NCBI GenBank assembly: GCA_014621425.1
Contig: JAANBB010000553.1
Span: 1 to 23,134, forward strand
Origin: Cylindrodendrum hubeiense
Taxonomy: Eukaryota; Ascomycota; Sordariomycetes; Hypocreales; Nectriaceae
Reading direction: 5' to 3'
Length of the DNA: 23,134 nucleotides
The position numbers were made by a program, and so were the translations under genes. This document shows positions 10,506 to 20,254 of this stretch, piece by piece. How positions within the stretch are numbered: the stretch's first letter is position 1; each line of letters begins with the position of its first letter. Below the pieces are notes generated by a model. That model was not told the DNA's origin, did not search any database, and worked only from the letters and a program-made list of their open reading frames with translations.

Positions 10506-12527
10506 ATGGACTCTTATGGAGTCAGGAGGAAGGACACCACAAAGGGCCCGCCCCTCCGTGTCCTGTCGCTCGGTAAGCGCCCGCTCTGAGGCTCGCAGAC
10601 TCACGGTCGCGAGCCTCGAAATATCTGCAATCAACTCTCGCTAACCCACCGTCTCAGATGGAGGAGGTGTCCGCGGCTACTCCATCTTCATCATTATCCA
10701 GGAGTTGATGCACCGAACCTTTGTCGAAATCGAAGGCCGCGCCCCCCGTCGACACGAGATCCCCAAGCCATGCGACCACTTCGACCTCATCGTCGGCACC
10801 GGCACTGGCGGCCTGATAGCCCTCATGCTCGGTCGCCTGCGCCTCGACCTGGAAACCTGCAAGGAACTCTACGTCCGCCTCACCCGCATGGTTTTTGAGA
10901 CGGACAAGACCATCGCCGGCATTCCCTACCGGTCGACTCTATTCAAGGCCAGCAAGCTCGAGGACGCCATCAAGCAGTGTGTCCAGGAACACACCGCCAA
11001 CGAGAAGGAGGGCAATGACGGGTCCGAGCCCGATCTCTTCAACCCACTCAACCCCGCCCTCTACTCGAGCGCCGCGCCAAAGCGCCATACCAGCAACGCC
11101 AGCGTCGTGAGCTTCAGCGCTCGCAGCCCTGCCGCCCAGATGTCCCGACCCTCCTCGAACTCTAGGTACGGCGACCCCAACGCCCGATTGTACGACTCCC
11201 GAGAGAACCGTACCAAAACGTGAGTACCCATCCTCTTTACAATTCGTAGAGCACCCCAACTGTAGATTGTGTTTCTAACAACTCCTACAGCGCCGTCACT
11301 GCCGTGTACAAGGGATCGCCTCGAAACTCGCCGCCCGCCGTTCTCCGATCCTACGACTCGCGACGTGAGCCGCCCCCCGAATTCGACTGCAAGATCTGGC
11401 AGGCTGGTCGCGCAACTTGTGCTATTGGCCTCGCTTTCAAGCCCATTCAAATCGGTCAATCCGTCTTCCATGACGATGGTGTCGGCACTTTTAACCCTAG
11501 TCCCGAAGCCTTAGACGAGGCAGTAGTGAACGAATGGCCGGGACGTGAAGTTGGCGTTTTCGTCAGTGTCGGCACCGGACGACGCCCCAAAGGCAGCGAC
11601 GCGAACTCACATATCTGGTACGAGGGGTTCATGGGCGAGTTTGCCGAAGCGCGACGGAGGTTGGTCGCCAAAATCGAGGGGTGCGAGAAAATTCACGAGT
11701 ACATGGTCCGGGAGCATCTTTCGAAGCGTGGAGTCAACGTCGAAAACTACTATCGCCTAAACGTCGAGATCGGTGTAGGCGAGTTTGGCATGAACGAGTG
11801 GAATCGCCTGGGAGATATCAGCACAGGAACGCGGCGATATATGGCCAAGGAGGCCGAACAGAAGATGATCCGGGGCGTCACAACCAAGCTCGCCAAGATT
11901 CATCGAGCCAAGTTGCGCTTCGAGCGGGCGGCTCGGGGAATTCCCGAGCTGGTCAAATCAACTTCCACCACATTTGAGTATCCGCTCGCGGTCGAGCTCC
12001 CCGGCGACTTCCCGATGACGGTGCCACTACCACACAGCCCACCCAGCCGGTCGTCGTTTGAGTCCGGGTCGGATAGTCTTCAAATCCACAACGGGTATAC
12101 TTCTCCACGCAGCTCCAATGAGCGCATCCGTCCCAGCACAGGTAACTCAGGGGGCTCGCCTCCTCCAGGCCAACGGCTGAAGCCAGGAGCGCCAAGCTCG
12201 AGCGCCCCATCCCTTCATGTCAATGGCCCGGATCACCTTACTGTATCGGCTCCCACCCCGTCGCAGTACCGGGACGGTTCAGGGTCTGACTTGATTTCCA
12301 TCACTGGCCCAGACGAGGAACCGCGGCCGTCGTCATCTTCAAAGCATGCGGGTCCTCCTCCGACACGGATTGAGCCGCCACCGCTACCACCGAAGACACC
12401 GCTCCCAGAGAACCAGCAAGGAGGCAGGCGGCCACCACCTGCAATTACACCCCCATACCCTCTGGACGACGAGGCGCCACCGCCGGTGAACATGGCCCGA
12501 AAGCCTGATTACCGAGGCAGGAAATGA
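10506..12527 (+). CDS. Patatin-like phospholipase-domain protein lacking the catalytic Ser (3 exons)
   Basis: Exons 10506-10572, 10658-11219 and 11291-12527 give 621 residues. Introns are 85 nt (GTAAGC..CTCAG, branch GCTAACC) and 71 nt (GTGAGT..TACAG, branch TCTAACA). The first splice site falls inside the oxyanion-hole motif and rebuilds SLDGGGVRG (residues 21-29). Patatins use a Ser-Asp dyad with Ser in G-x-S-x-G. Here the elbow reads IVGTGTGG, so residue 71 is Gly. The Asp motif is kept as HDDG (Asp272) followed by NPSPEALDEA. A VGVFVSVGTGRRP segment and a conserved helical region follow to about residue 430. The last ~190 residues are Ser/Pro-rich and disordered, ending in PPPLPPK-type proline stretches suited to SH3-like partners. 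No signal peptide is present, so it is probably cytosolic or membrane-peripheral. Lipid hydrolysis is doubtful; a scaffolding or lipid-sensing role is inferred. Confidence 0.88.
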
Positions 12528-13345
12528 ACGGCGTCATAATAAGGAAGAATGGCATAAGGAATAGGGGAAGTGGTTTATGTTTCATGATTTGGTGCTCCGT
12601 CGCTATACCGATTCCAAGCTGGGGATGATGTTCTGATGCCAGCTCCACACACTCAGGGAAGGAACTTGAGAATGTTTAGAGACAGAGATGGCGTTGAGGA
12701 TATTTACTTATGGGCCTGATTTGTTTGTTTCCTATTTTTTTTCTCTCGCACATCTAGATACCACCGGTGAGGGAATACACAGTCCACGATTGTTTCATTA
12801 GTTGGAAAGGGCGGGAGGAGACGGGAGGGGTAGAACGAGTATGTGGACGTGTAAGGGAGGGACTCTTACTAGAGCTAAGTCACACTGAGCTGAACCGAAC
12901 TGAATGGAAAGGATGCTTGAATGACTCGCACATGACAGACCCAAAACGATGGTTGAAAGCAATGACCATCTCGAGAGTGAAATGTAAGATGAGAGACATC
13001 TGCGATTGGGGATGGCAGCGAAGATGAGGTGTTGCGACGGGGAAGTGGGATGAGCGTGACGCAGACAGGGCAGCCAATCAAGCACACGAGGCGGCCATGC
13101 ATTGAGATTGCAGTTGGCCGATGATGGATGGCGCGAAGGATGGCGCGAGGGCTCTGGAAGCCTGGGTTCTAGGGGGCCCGGCTTCTATCACTACCAATAC
13201 ACGTGTAGAAGGATTGCGGTGCATACGTAGTTGATTCGGGTCGCGTCAAGTGAATGGCCGCATCCGGGGCAAACGCGCAAGGACCATCAGGCTTCGCATC
13301 AGATGCCCAAGCGTCTAAGCTGTCTGGTGGGATTCATAAGTGGTC

Positions 13346-13387
13346 GAGTGTCCCATAGAGTGTCCCAGAGAGTGTCCATAGTGTGTC
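13346..13387. repeat. 12-bp tandem repeat GAGTGTCCCAKA
   Basis: GAGTGTCCCATA, GAGTGTCCCAGA, a shortened GAGTGTCCATA and a partial GTGTGTC follow one another directly. Confidence 0.88.
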
Positions 13388-13433
13388 AGCTGGACGAATG
13401 GGACGGATAAAGATGATCAGATGAGGTGCGCTA

Positions 13434-13466
13434 GTCAGTGTCAGTAGTGTCAGTGTCAGTGTCAGT
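13434..13466. repeat. Hexamer microsatellite (GTCAGT)5 with one interruption
   Basis: Five GTCAGT units with a single AGT interruption after the second. Degenerate CAATGCCAATGCCAGTG copies follow. Confidence 0.9.
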
Positions 13467-13595
13467 TCCATGCCCAGTGTCAATGCCAATGCCAGTGCAA
13501 TGCAGATACCGCATCCATAGATAGACTCGGCAGCTGACGGCGCCATGGCTCCACGCCCGGTTTCTGCCCTGGATCTCGCCACGGCTCTCCGGTAT

Positions 13596-13607
13596 TACTA
13601 CGTAGTA
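13596..13607. repeat. Perfect 12-bp palindrome TACTACGTAGTA
   Basis: Self-complementary over 12 bp. The 9-bp half-type core recurs at 13851-13859 (TACGTAGTA) and 14767-14775 (TACTACGTA), with an 8/9 match at 13224-13232. It could be a dimeric transcription-factor site; this is not established. Confidence 0.6.
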
Positions 13608-16099
13608 CATTCTCATTCTGTTTCCGGGGTCCTTGGTAAGAGTGCCGGGAAGTGTGGCGAGTGGTTCGACAACAGCCCTGTGGCGAACGATTCTCGAACG
13701 TTGAGCAATTGCCACCAATAATGGCCATCGTGCCAATCCTCCCCTTCAACTCGCTCATTCTCCCACTATCTGATTGCGTGTTTGTCAGTGCTGACGTTGT
13801 TGGTGCGGAATCGCTGATGATTAATTCCCAACGCGCTCACCCTCTCCACGTACGTAGTACGGAGACTGGACATATACGTGTGAGATCCCCATCCGATGAT
13901 CCCGTGCCGCGAACACGCCAGCGGAAGGCCCGTGGGAAGGCTATCCCATCTTACAGAGCGCAGGGGGGAGGGGCTGGGGTTGGGTTGCAAGGGACAGCAG
14001 CGTTGCAGTGGAGGTTGACAGTGGCTACAGTGGGTGGCCTGTCCCCCAATACAGTGCCTCTGTGAGCCACGACCTGTGGCTGCATGGAGGCTACAGTAGG
14101 GTGACGACAGGCACTAATTCGTGCCGACGGGCCTACAAGGGGCGGAGAGGCCCGCTCGCCGGCAGAATCGCGCTCTGGTATGCGGATGAGGGAGGAGACA
14201 TGGCTGTTAAGGCCTAGGACGTCGCAACATGCTACCAATAAGAGACGAAATCTTTACGGAAACTGGAAAGGATCAACGTCTGGAATACACCCTCGAGTCT
14301 CAATTAGACATGGTCGCTATGACTGTAATCCCAGGTGCGACCCTCCCTCGAGCGGGTGTGAGGGTGGTCAGCCATGTATTTCTTCACACACACTTGGATG
14401 GAACTCCACTTTGACACTCGCTGGGGCTAGCCTGGGGCTGGGGCTTGGGGGTGCCCACCATCTAGCGCGAGGGCTTTCGGCGCGGGTTGATGGCCCCGAG
14501 TCCGGCCTTCTGGGATCTGGGATTCAAGGACTTGGCCGGTCAAGAAGGTGCACACACTTGGCCGCGGTCTCTGAGACCCAAGTGTTGGAAGTGGATGGAC
14601 CAGATGGATCGGACGGATCAATCGATAGGTTGAAACGGGCGTGTGAGAGGCCAAGATACGGAGCAGAAAGCACAGAGGGACCTATTAGATGCTTCTGCCA
14701 AACATGGCCCCTTTTCTTCCCCTCAGCAAGAGGGGCGAGCAGTGTTTCTGCTGTACGAAACATCCGTACTACGTATGAAGGCACTCGGTCCATTGTGCAC
14801 TAGATATGTAGGCACCAAGACTTGGGAACCCGGCCCTCCTTCACTCCATCTTGCATTGCTTCTTTCTCCTGTATGAGCCACATCAAAGTGGATCGGACGT
14901 GCGGCACTAACACTCCGTGTGAGCTCGGGAGGGGAGCTATCCAGGTACCACCAGCCTCGGCATCTAGCAATGGGTACTCCGTATCCCGTACCTAACAACC
15001 TAGACAAGGAACCAAATGCATCGCGTATGCCTGTAGCGCCGCGACAAAAGTCCGCCTGGAGGAGGGCCTGGCAGAGCCTGCGGCGTTTGATGCCAAAAAC
15101 TCAAATTGCCCTGCTAAAAGACTTCCTTTTCCTGTTCCTTTCCGTTCCCGGCGGACGTCCAGCCGGCCAGCCCACGCCGCGATGGTAGCAAGTCAGCCGG
15201 GCAAGGTACCGACGGGTAATTAATTTAGCTGGGTAAGGTAGCCCGGGTTGGGCTGCCACCCACACCCACACACTCGCACTCAACACGTACCCTGCTCTTC
15301 ACTGACGAAAGAGAGATCCAGTTCCATCTCTCCCGGAGCTCGTAGGTAAGGTAGTTCGCGCGACGCGGGAAAGCAGAAAAAAAAGAGAAAGCCACACCCC
15401 AGCCTAACGCCAAACGGGACCAACACTGTGTGCTGTGCATATCAGCCTCCCACCACTGCACTGATCGCCCCCCTTCCCCCCATTCATCAACTATTCCCAT
15501 CACTTTCCGAGACGCCATATTCTCGACGCACCAGCCATATCAGCCCATGGAAGCCACAGTGCCTGCGTCTTACTCCTCCTCCTCTCCCTCCTCCACTTGC
15601 CTTGCGCAAATCGGCATCCGGACCAATTCGCTGGGCCCCAGGTAGGTGGATCCGAACTGCCGTGCGAGGCGTGCCCACCTCCCGTTTGTACTCTCTGGTA
15701 GTGCTGTGCCTAACTACCTGCCTTCCCAGCTAGCTCGAGTGATGGGAAGCGGACTAGTCGGCTCCAGACCTCCCCTAAAGTAAGGCGCGCGGACAAAGTA
15801 CAGACGGTCCTGGCAGGTTTAAGGCAGGCACCATCTAGGTCTCCGTCTTCCGTCCTGGTCTCGGCGCGCGCCCTGACGAAGCCATTCCTCTTTCCTGGCC
15901 CTCAGTTTCCCCCTTTGGCCTGTTTTTGATCACGGGATTGCCGGCCTTTTTTTCTGACGGCCGACACATATTACCGCCCGTGTGCCCTTGCGATCGAGGA
16001 CTCCGGCAGAAGCAGCAGACCAGGTCAGACAAAAGTGACTTGGATCAAGCAGTCTGCCCACGCGACATCAGGACAACACAGCGGCCTGGCGCATATCCA

Positions 16100-17571
16100 A
16101 CCTCCCAACCCTTCAACGTGGGGACATCTTGTACGCCGCGCCAACCCGGGCTCTGACTGCCACTTGCGACTGGTGGTTTGCGACTTCGACTTGCGACTTC
16201 GACTGGCGACTGGCGACCCTGCCCTGGACCACGACCACGACCACGACTGCATCTGCGTCTGCGTCTACGACTGCCGACTCCTCTTCCTCATCCGCCCCGT
16301 TTCCATCGCCTTCGCCCCTTCGGCTCTGGCGCAGTGCTTCTTCCTGGTTTTGCCTTTCCACCTTTCGCCACTTTTGCTTGCTTTGGGCTTGGCTGAGCGA
16401 GGCTGTCTGGACTTCTCTCTCCCTCGCACTTCCATTTTTCTCCTCTCATTTCTCCGTCATCTTCCTCCGTTACTCCCGTGCGAGGCGCCAGCCTAGTCTC
16501 TCCGGTGCGAGCACGTATGAGATACGACCAGAACGTGAGAGTCATGACCGAAGTGCGCGACAGACTGGATTGAAGACACTCACTCACTCATTCGCTCCCT
16601 CACTCACGTTTTGCGACTGAGCCGCAACGAACCAGGGGTCGTCATTTTTTTCCTCACCAAAAAAGCGTCACCAACCACTCCGGAGCTTTTCAAGCATTGC
16701 AGACGGGCAGCTGCACGAGATTCCCCGGTGTTCCAGTGTTACCCGAGACTCCAACTGCGGGACATACACACAGGACTGCGCTGGACTGCACTGGACTGCA
16801 CTGGGCCAGCTGCACGACTAGATCTGCGGCTGTGCGATCAACCAACAAGATCGAGATCCAACCCGGCCACGCCAACCAACAAACAAACACAAGACACCCA
16901 AAGCCGGCAAACAACCAGGCAAGCACGCACGCAACGCCACGCCCCGTGTATGCCCCGTGTATCTCATGCTCTCTCCACATCCGCATCCCCTCCAGCCATT
17001 CCCCTTGCTCTAACTTGCATTCAACCCGCCGCCTTGGATGAGCTGACCGATGCTGCCGCGACCTGAAATCATCTTTAACGCCCCAAACTTCTCTATCCTT
17101 TCACATCTTATCTCACCTACTTGTCGCCTCCGCGTCTCACCACATCTCCTCGCTTCTCACCACGTCTCACCGCAACCCATCACCTCGCCCCATTTTATAA
17201 CATAGCTGAACCGTGCGGATGGGTCGCCCGCCTCCTCTCCCTTGCCCTCGTCGACTGAGAAAATACAACAGGATCCAGCATCGCCCGCTTTGACCCTAGT
17301 CTTCAACTGCCGGCCCGCTTCCCCAACCAACACTCCCGGGGCCGGCCCGCCCCCTGTCGCAACCACCTCCGCTCCGACCGTGCCCCGGCTGGGCTAACGG
17401 AGCTTCGGGTCCATCAGGTGGAGGTTGGTTCCAAGCCTGACGCCCCTGCCGGCGCCTTAGCCTACCCCGTCCGTGCCATTCCCGAGTCCACGCCCGGGTC
17501 CGTGTTGGCTGTTACTCTGCCCGTCGCCCTACATATCCTCCTGTGCTGTCGAGGCCCCGACGAACGACACC
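16100..17571 (+). promoter_or_regulatory. Pyrimidine-rich promoter and long leader of the Zn2Cys6 gene
   Basis: The plus strand is C/T- and CA-rich for over 1 kb, ending in CTTCTCACCACGTCTCACC and similar runs. A TATA-like TTTTATAACATAG sits near 17192-17205. Upstream ATG frames include 16950-17066 (38 residues) and 17219-17293 (24 residues). Whether they are transcribed depends on the start site. The main ATG is preceded by CACC, a good context. Confidence 0.45.
16178..16217. repeat. 13-bp and 7-bp tandem duplications
   Basis: TTGCGACTTCGAC occurs twice in a row, then TGGCGAC twice. A CCACGA triplet run follows at about 16228-16247. Confidence 0.85.
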
Positions 17572-19934
17572 ATGCCGACTTCCGAGGGCTTACAGATGCA
17601 GGCTGCACGTCGCCGTGCCGAACGCCAGACGTCGTCTTGTACTGAGTGTCGCCGCCGCAAGCAAAAGGTATGCTCTCCTAGTTCCGACTCGCCATGATCC
17701 ATCCCCTACGAGCTGATGTCCGTGTTGGCTCGCTGTTGCTGCCCCTATCATCTAAGGCATCCGGCTGTCGTCAACAGTTGACACTCACCTCGACGTCATG
17801 ATGAAGCATTGATGCTAATGCAGCTCGCCGCAGTGCTCCCAGGGTCAGCCGTGTACCAACTGTGTCCGTCGATTTCCCCAGCCTATATGCGAATATAAGG
17901 CCAAGGCCCCTAAAAGGTGAGTTATCCTCGACATGTCACTTCCCGAGACACTTCCCACTCCGGGACGCATAGACGTTGACACCTGCAACTACAGGCATAC
18001 CCAGACGGGAGTTCCCGAGCGACCGCCCATGACGGTGGCACTCAGAAATGGTCCCTACAGTCACCTCAACCCTGCTTCGATCCACGATGCTATCCTCCAG
18101 GTAGACGAGTCGTCCCCGCATGCGATGCTGGTTGACTCTCCCGACTCCATCACCACATCATCTCCTACAACCTCATCAGACCACGGGTCCTCCCATACCT
18201 CACCCACCGAAACACCAGCAACCCCCTGGGTCCCGTTCAAAGTGACACTTGACGAGGAAAATGACCCCGAGACGGTGCTTGAAAACCTTCGTGTCATTCT
18301 AGAACGTCGCCTCACCATCGCCAACCGTATTCCGGAGGATGAATGGACAGATGATGAGGCTAAGGCGCTCATCACGTCAGAAGACGCCCGCCGACCCCTG
18401 GCCCTTCCCGTCGAGGGTGCGATGGAACAACTCCGCTTTTTACCCATGGCACCAACCAAGATGAACAAGGAGCTTGTGCGGATACGTAAGTGTTGTACAT
18501 GGCCACTATGCTGAATCTCACTAACCGGTACTTGGGAGCATAGACCTGCAACTTCTGTGCCGCTTCAAAGTGTCTGTTGACGGAAATCCTGATCCTAACA
18601 ATGCCTTCATGAAGCACTGGGTCCCATGTTGTGTGCAAGACCCCCTCCTCCTACAAATTGTCTTGTTCACATCCGCTTGTTTCTTTTCCGAAACGGGCCA
18701 TATCCCCAAGACATTGGCCATGATGCATAAAGGCCGGGTATACCATATGCTCAACGAGCAGCTTCGGCATGAAGCTACCATGACGAGCGATGCCTCTATT
18801 CTCGGCGTTGCCCAGATGGTCATCGACTCTTGGTATTGGGGAGCCACGGCTGATCTGAAAGCTCACATTCGAGGCCTCAAGCAGATGATTGTAATGAGAG
18901 GTGGTTTGCACAAATTGGGGTTACATGGCTTTCTAAGCAAGACAGTGATCATGTGCGTCCACCCTTTCACATCGACAGAAATTCTGGCTTGAATTGCTCG
19001 TATTTTGGATCACAGCGAAAGCTAACATGCTCACAGTCACGATGTTGTTATGGCCCTTGCCCACGAAATTGACCCCTTGATATATGATCAGCCAGGTTTT
19101 GAGTTCGAAGATCCAATCATGATGCCATTCCATACCGCATTGAACTCACCCCTTATTTTTGGGTGGCCGTCGTTCTCAGCCTGCGCCAACTCCCTACAGC
19201 TGCATCCCAGCACGGCCATGATCCTAGACGAAGTACGATACCTCATTGAAACTGTCCTTGTCTTGCCTGAACACCCCACTGTTGAGGAGCTTCAGAAGGT
19301 TGTGACAACTGCAGGTTGGGTCAGTGATCGCATATCCGAACTGCCAACGGATACGCCTGCTCGACAAAATCCAAACTCACGGGCCAGCTCTACCGCCACC
19401 ACTCCAAAGGCTGGTCAAGATGGACATAGCCCTGAGTCCACTAGGTCTGATAACTCTTCCCCGTCTATTGAACTGCCAGACTTGATGTACCGTTGTGTCC
19501 GTCTGACTGCAATCATCTACTGTCGAGCGATCCTAAACCGAACACCAACCAGCGCCATCTGTTCTGAAATGGATTTCCTCATGATCTGGCAAGCGGTGTG
19601 GCAAGTCACCCTACCCACCTGGAAAGCCACGATAGGTATCTTTGTTTGGGTCATGTTGGCAATTGTACCTAGCTGTCATAATGCGGGGCCAGCCCGGTTC
19701 ATTAAGACGCTCATGGTTGCCGGGTTCATGACAATTGGGGTGGACAACTGGCATCTCGTAATGGATGTGACAAGAACAGGCTTCGCATTACAGAAGTGGC
19801 TTGCTGGTGGAAGGCATGGCTACGAAAATGGACATCAGAAGGGCCTCAGCGGAGGAGAGAGCATTGTGGATAAGTACGGGTTTGCTCTCAAAGAGGTTCT
19901 GCCAGAGATACAACTCCCGGTTGATGATGAATGA
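17572..19934 (+). CDS. Zn(II)2Cys6 transcription factor with fungal-specific TF domain (5 exons)
   Basis: Exons 17572-17667, 17834-17916, 17995-18485, 18544-18952 and 19037-19934 give 658 residues. The N-terminus has a basic helix (AARRRAERQ) and a complete binuclear zinc cluster: Cys23-x2-Cys26-x6-Cys33-x5-Cys39-x2-Cys42-x8-Cys51. Intron 1 falls exactly before Cys33. A Ser/Thr/Pro-rich linker (about residues 80-125) follows. The rest resembles the fungal transcription factor regulatory domain (Fungal_trans_2/DUF3468 type), with a helical core (LIYDQPGFEFEDP, RCVRLTAIIYCRAIL) and the usual hydrophobic LPTWKATIGIFVWVMLAI block near the C-terminus. It should act in the nucleus at CGG-containing sites. 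Introns are 166, 78, 58 and 84 nt with good donors and CTAAC/CTAAT branches in most. The next gene is a flavin oxidase 320 bp downstream on the same strand, so local control is plausible but inferred. Confidence 0.92.
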
Positions 19935-20254
19935 CCTGGAACTCGATGCTCCTCTTTCTCCCATTCGTGCGGACCACGACACTTCCCGTGTCACGACCTA
20001 GTGGTTCGAGTCTCACGGAGCCCGACGGCTCCCGACGCCTCGCTGCAACGTATGACGACATGTCTCAGTCATCCCGTCAATCCAGCAAACAGCACAATAG
20101 AAGAGGATCCACAGCGGCACATTGTGAGACCATCGGTTGGTATCAAAAGTGCACCATACCCCGGCCATGGTCTCGTACAGACGACGCAACTCTTCCATCT
20201 TTTGCTCCTCTCGGGCAAGTTGATCATCCGACCACGGCAACGCCACATCCCACG
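19935..20254 (+). promoter_or_regulatory. Short intergenic promoter of the FAD oxidase
   Basis: This 320-bp gap must hold both the 3' end of the regulator and the promoter of the oxidase. It contains the CGG-N3-CCG pair at 20016-20034. No clear AATAAA or TATA box was seen. Confidence 0.5.
20016..20034. promoter_or_regulatory. Candidate Zn2Cys6 operator: two CGG-N3-CCG elements
   Basis: CGG-AGC-CCG, one A, then CGG-CTC-CCG. The centre is also an inverted repeat (GGAGCC-N4-GGCTCC, 20017-20032). Zn2Cys6 dimers typically bind CGG half-sites in inverted, everted or direct arrangement. It lies about 220 bp upstream of the oxidase ATG. Binding by the neighbouring regulator is a hypothesis. Confidence 0.4.

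Larger units (their letters stand above)
12528..16099. other. Gene-poor intergenic stretch with minisatellites and palindromic motifs
   Basis: The first ~300 bp should be the 3' UTR of the patatin-like gene. Beyond that I see no convincing gene on either strand; the longest frames (for example 14180-14803 plus) have no family-like pattern. Notable contents are tandem repeats at 13346-13387 and 13434-13466, several TACTACGTA-type motifs between 13224 and 14775, and GGTAAGGTAG-like repeats near 15200-15350. Confidence 0.5.

Noticed and set aside
14180..14803. 207-codon plus-strand frame
   Set aside because: Composition is irregular, there are no motifs, and other frames are equally open locally. 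It is probably a chance opening.
16513..16530. ATACGACCAGAAC resembling the start of fungal 5S rRNA
   Set aside because: Similarity stops after about 10 bases, and no internal control region or closing stem follows.
20003..20014. B-box-like GGTTCGAGTCT
   Set aside because: No A box or cloverleaf upstream, and the last consensus C is missing. It lies in the oxidase promoter.
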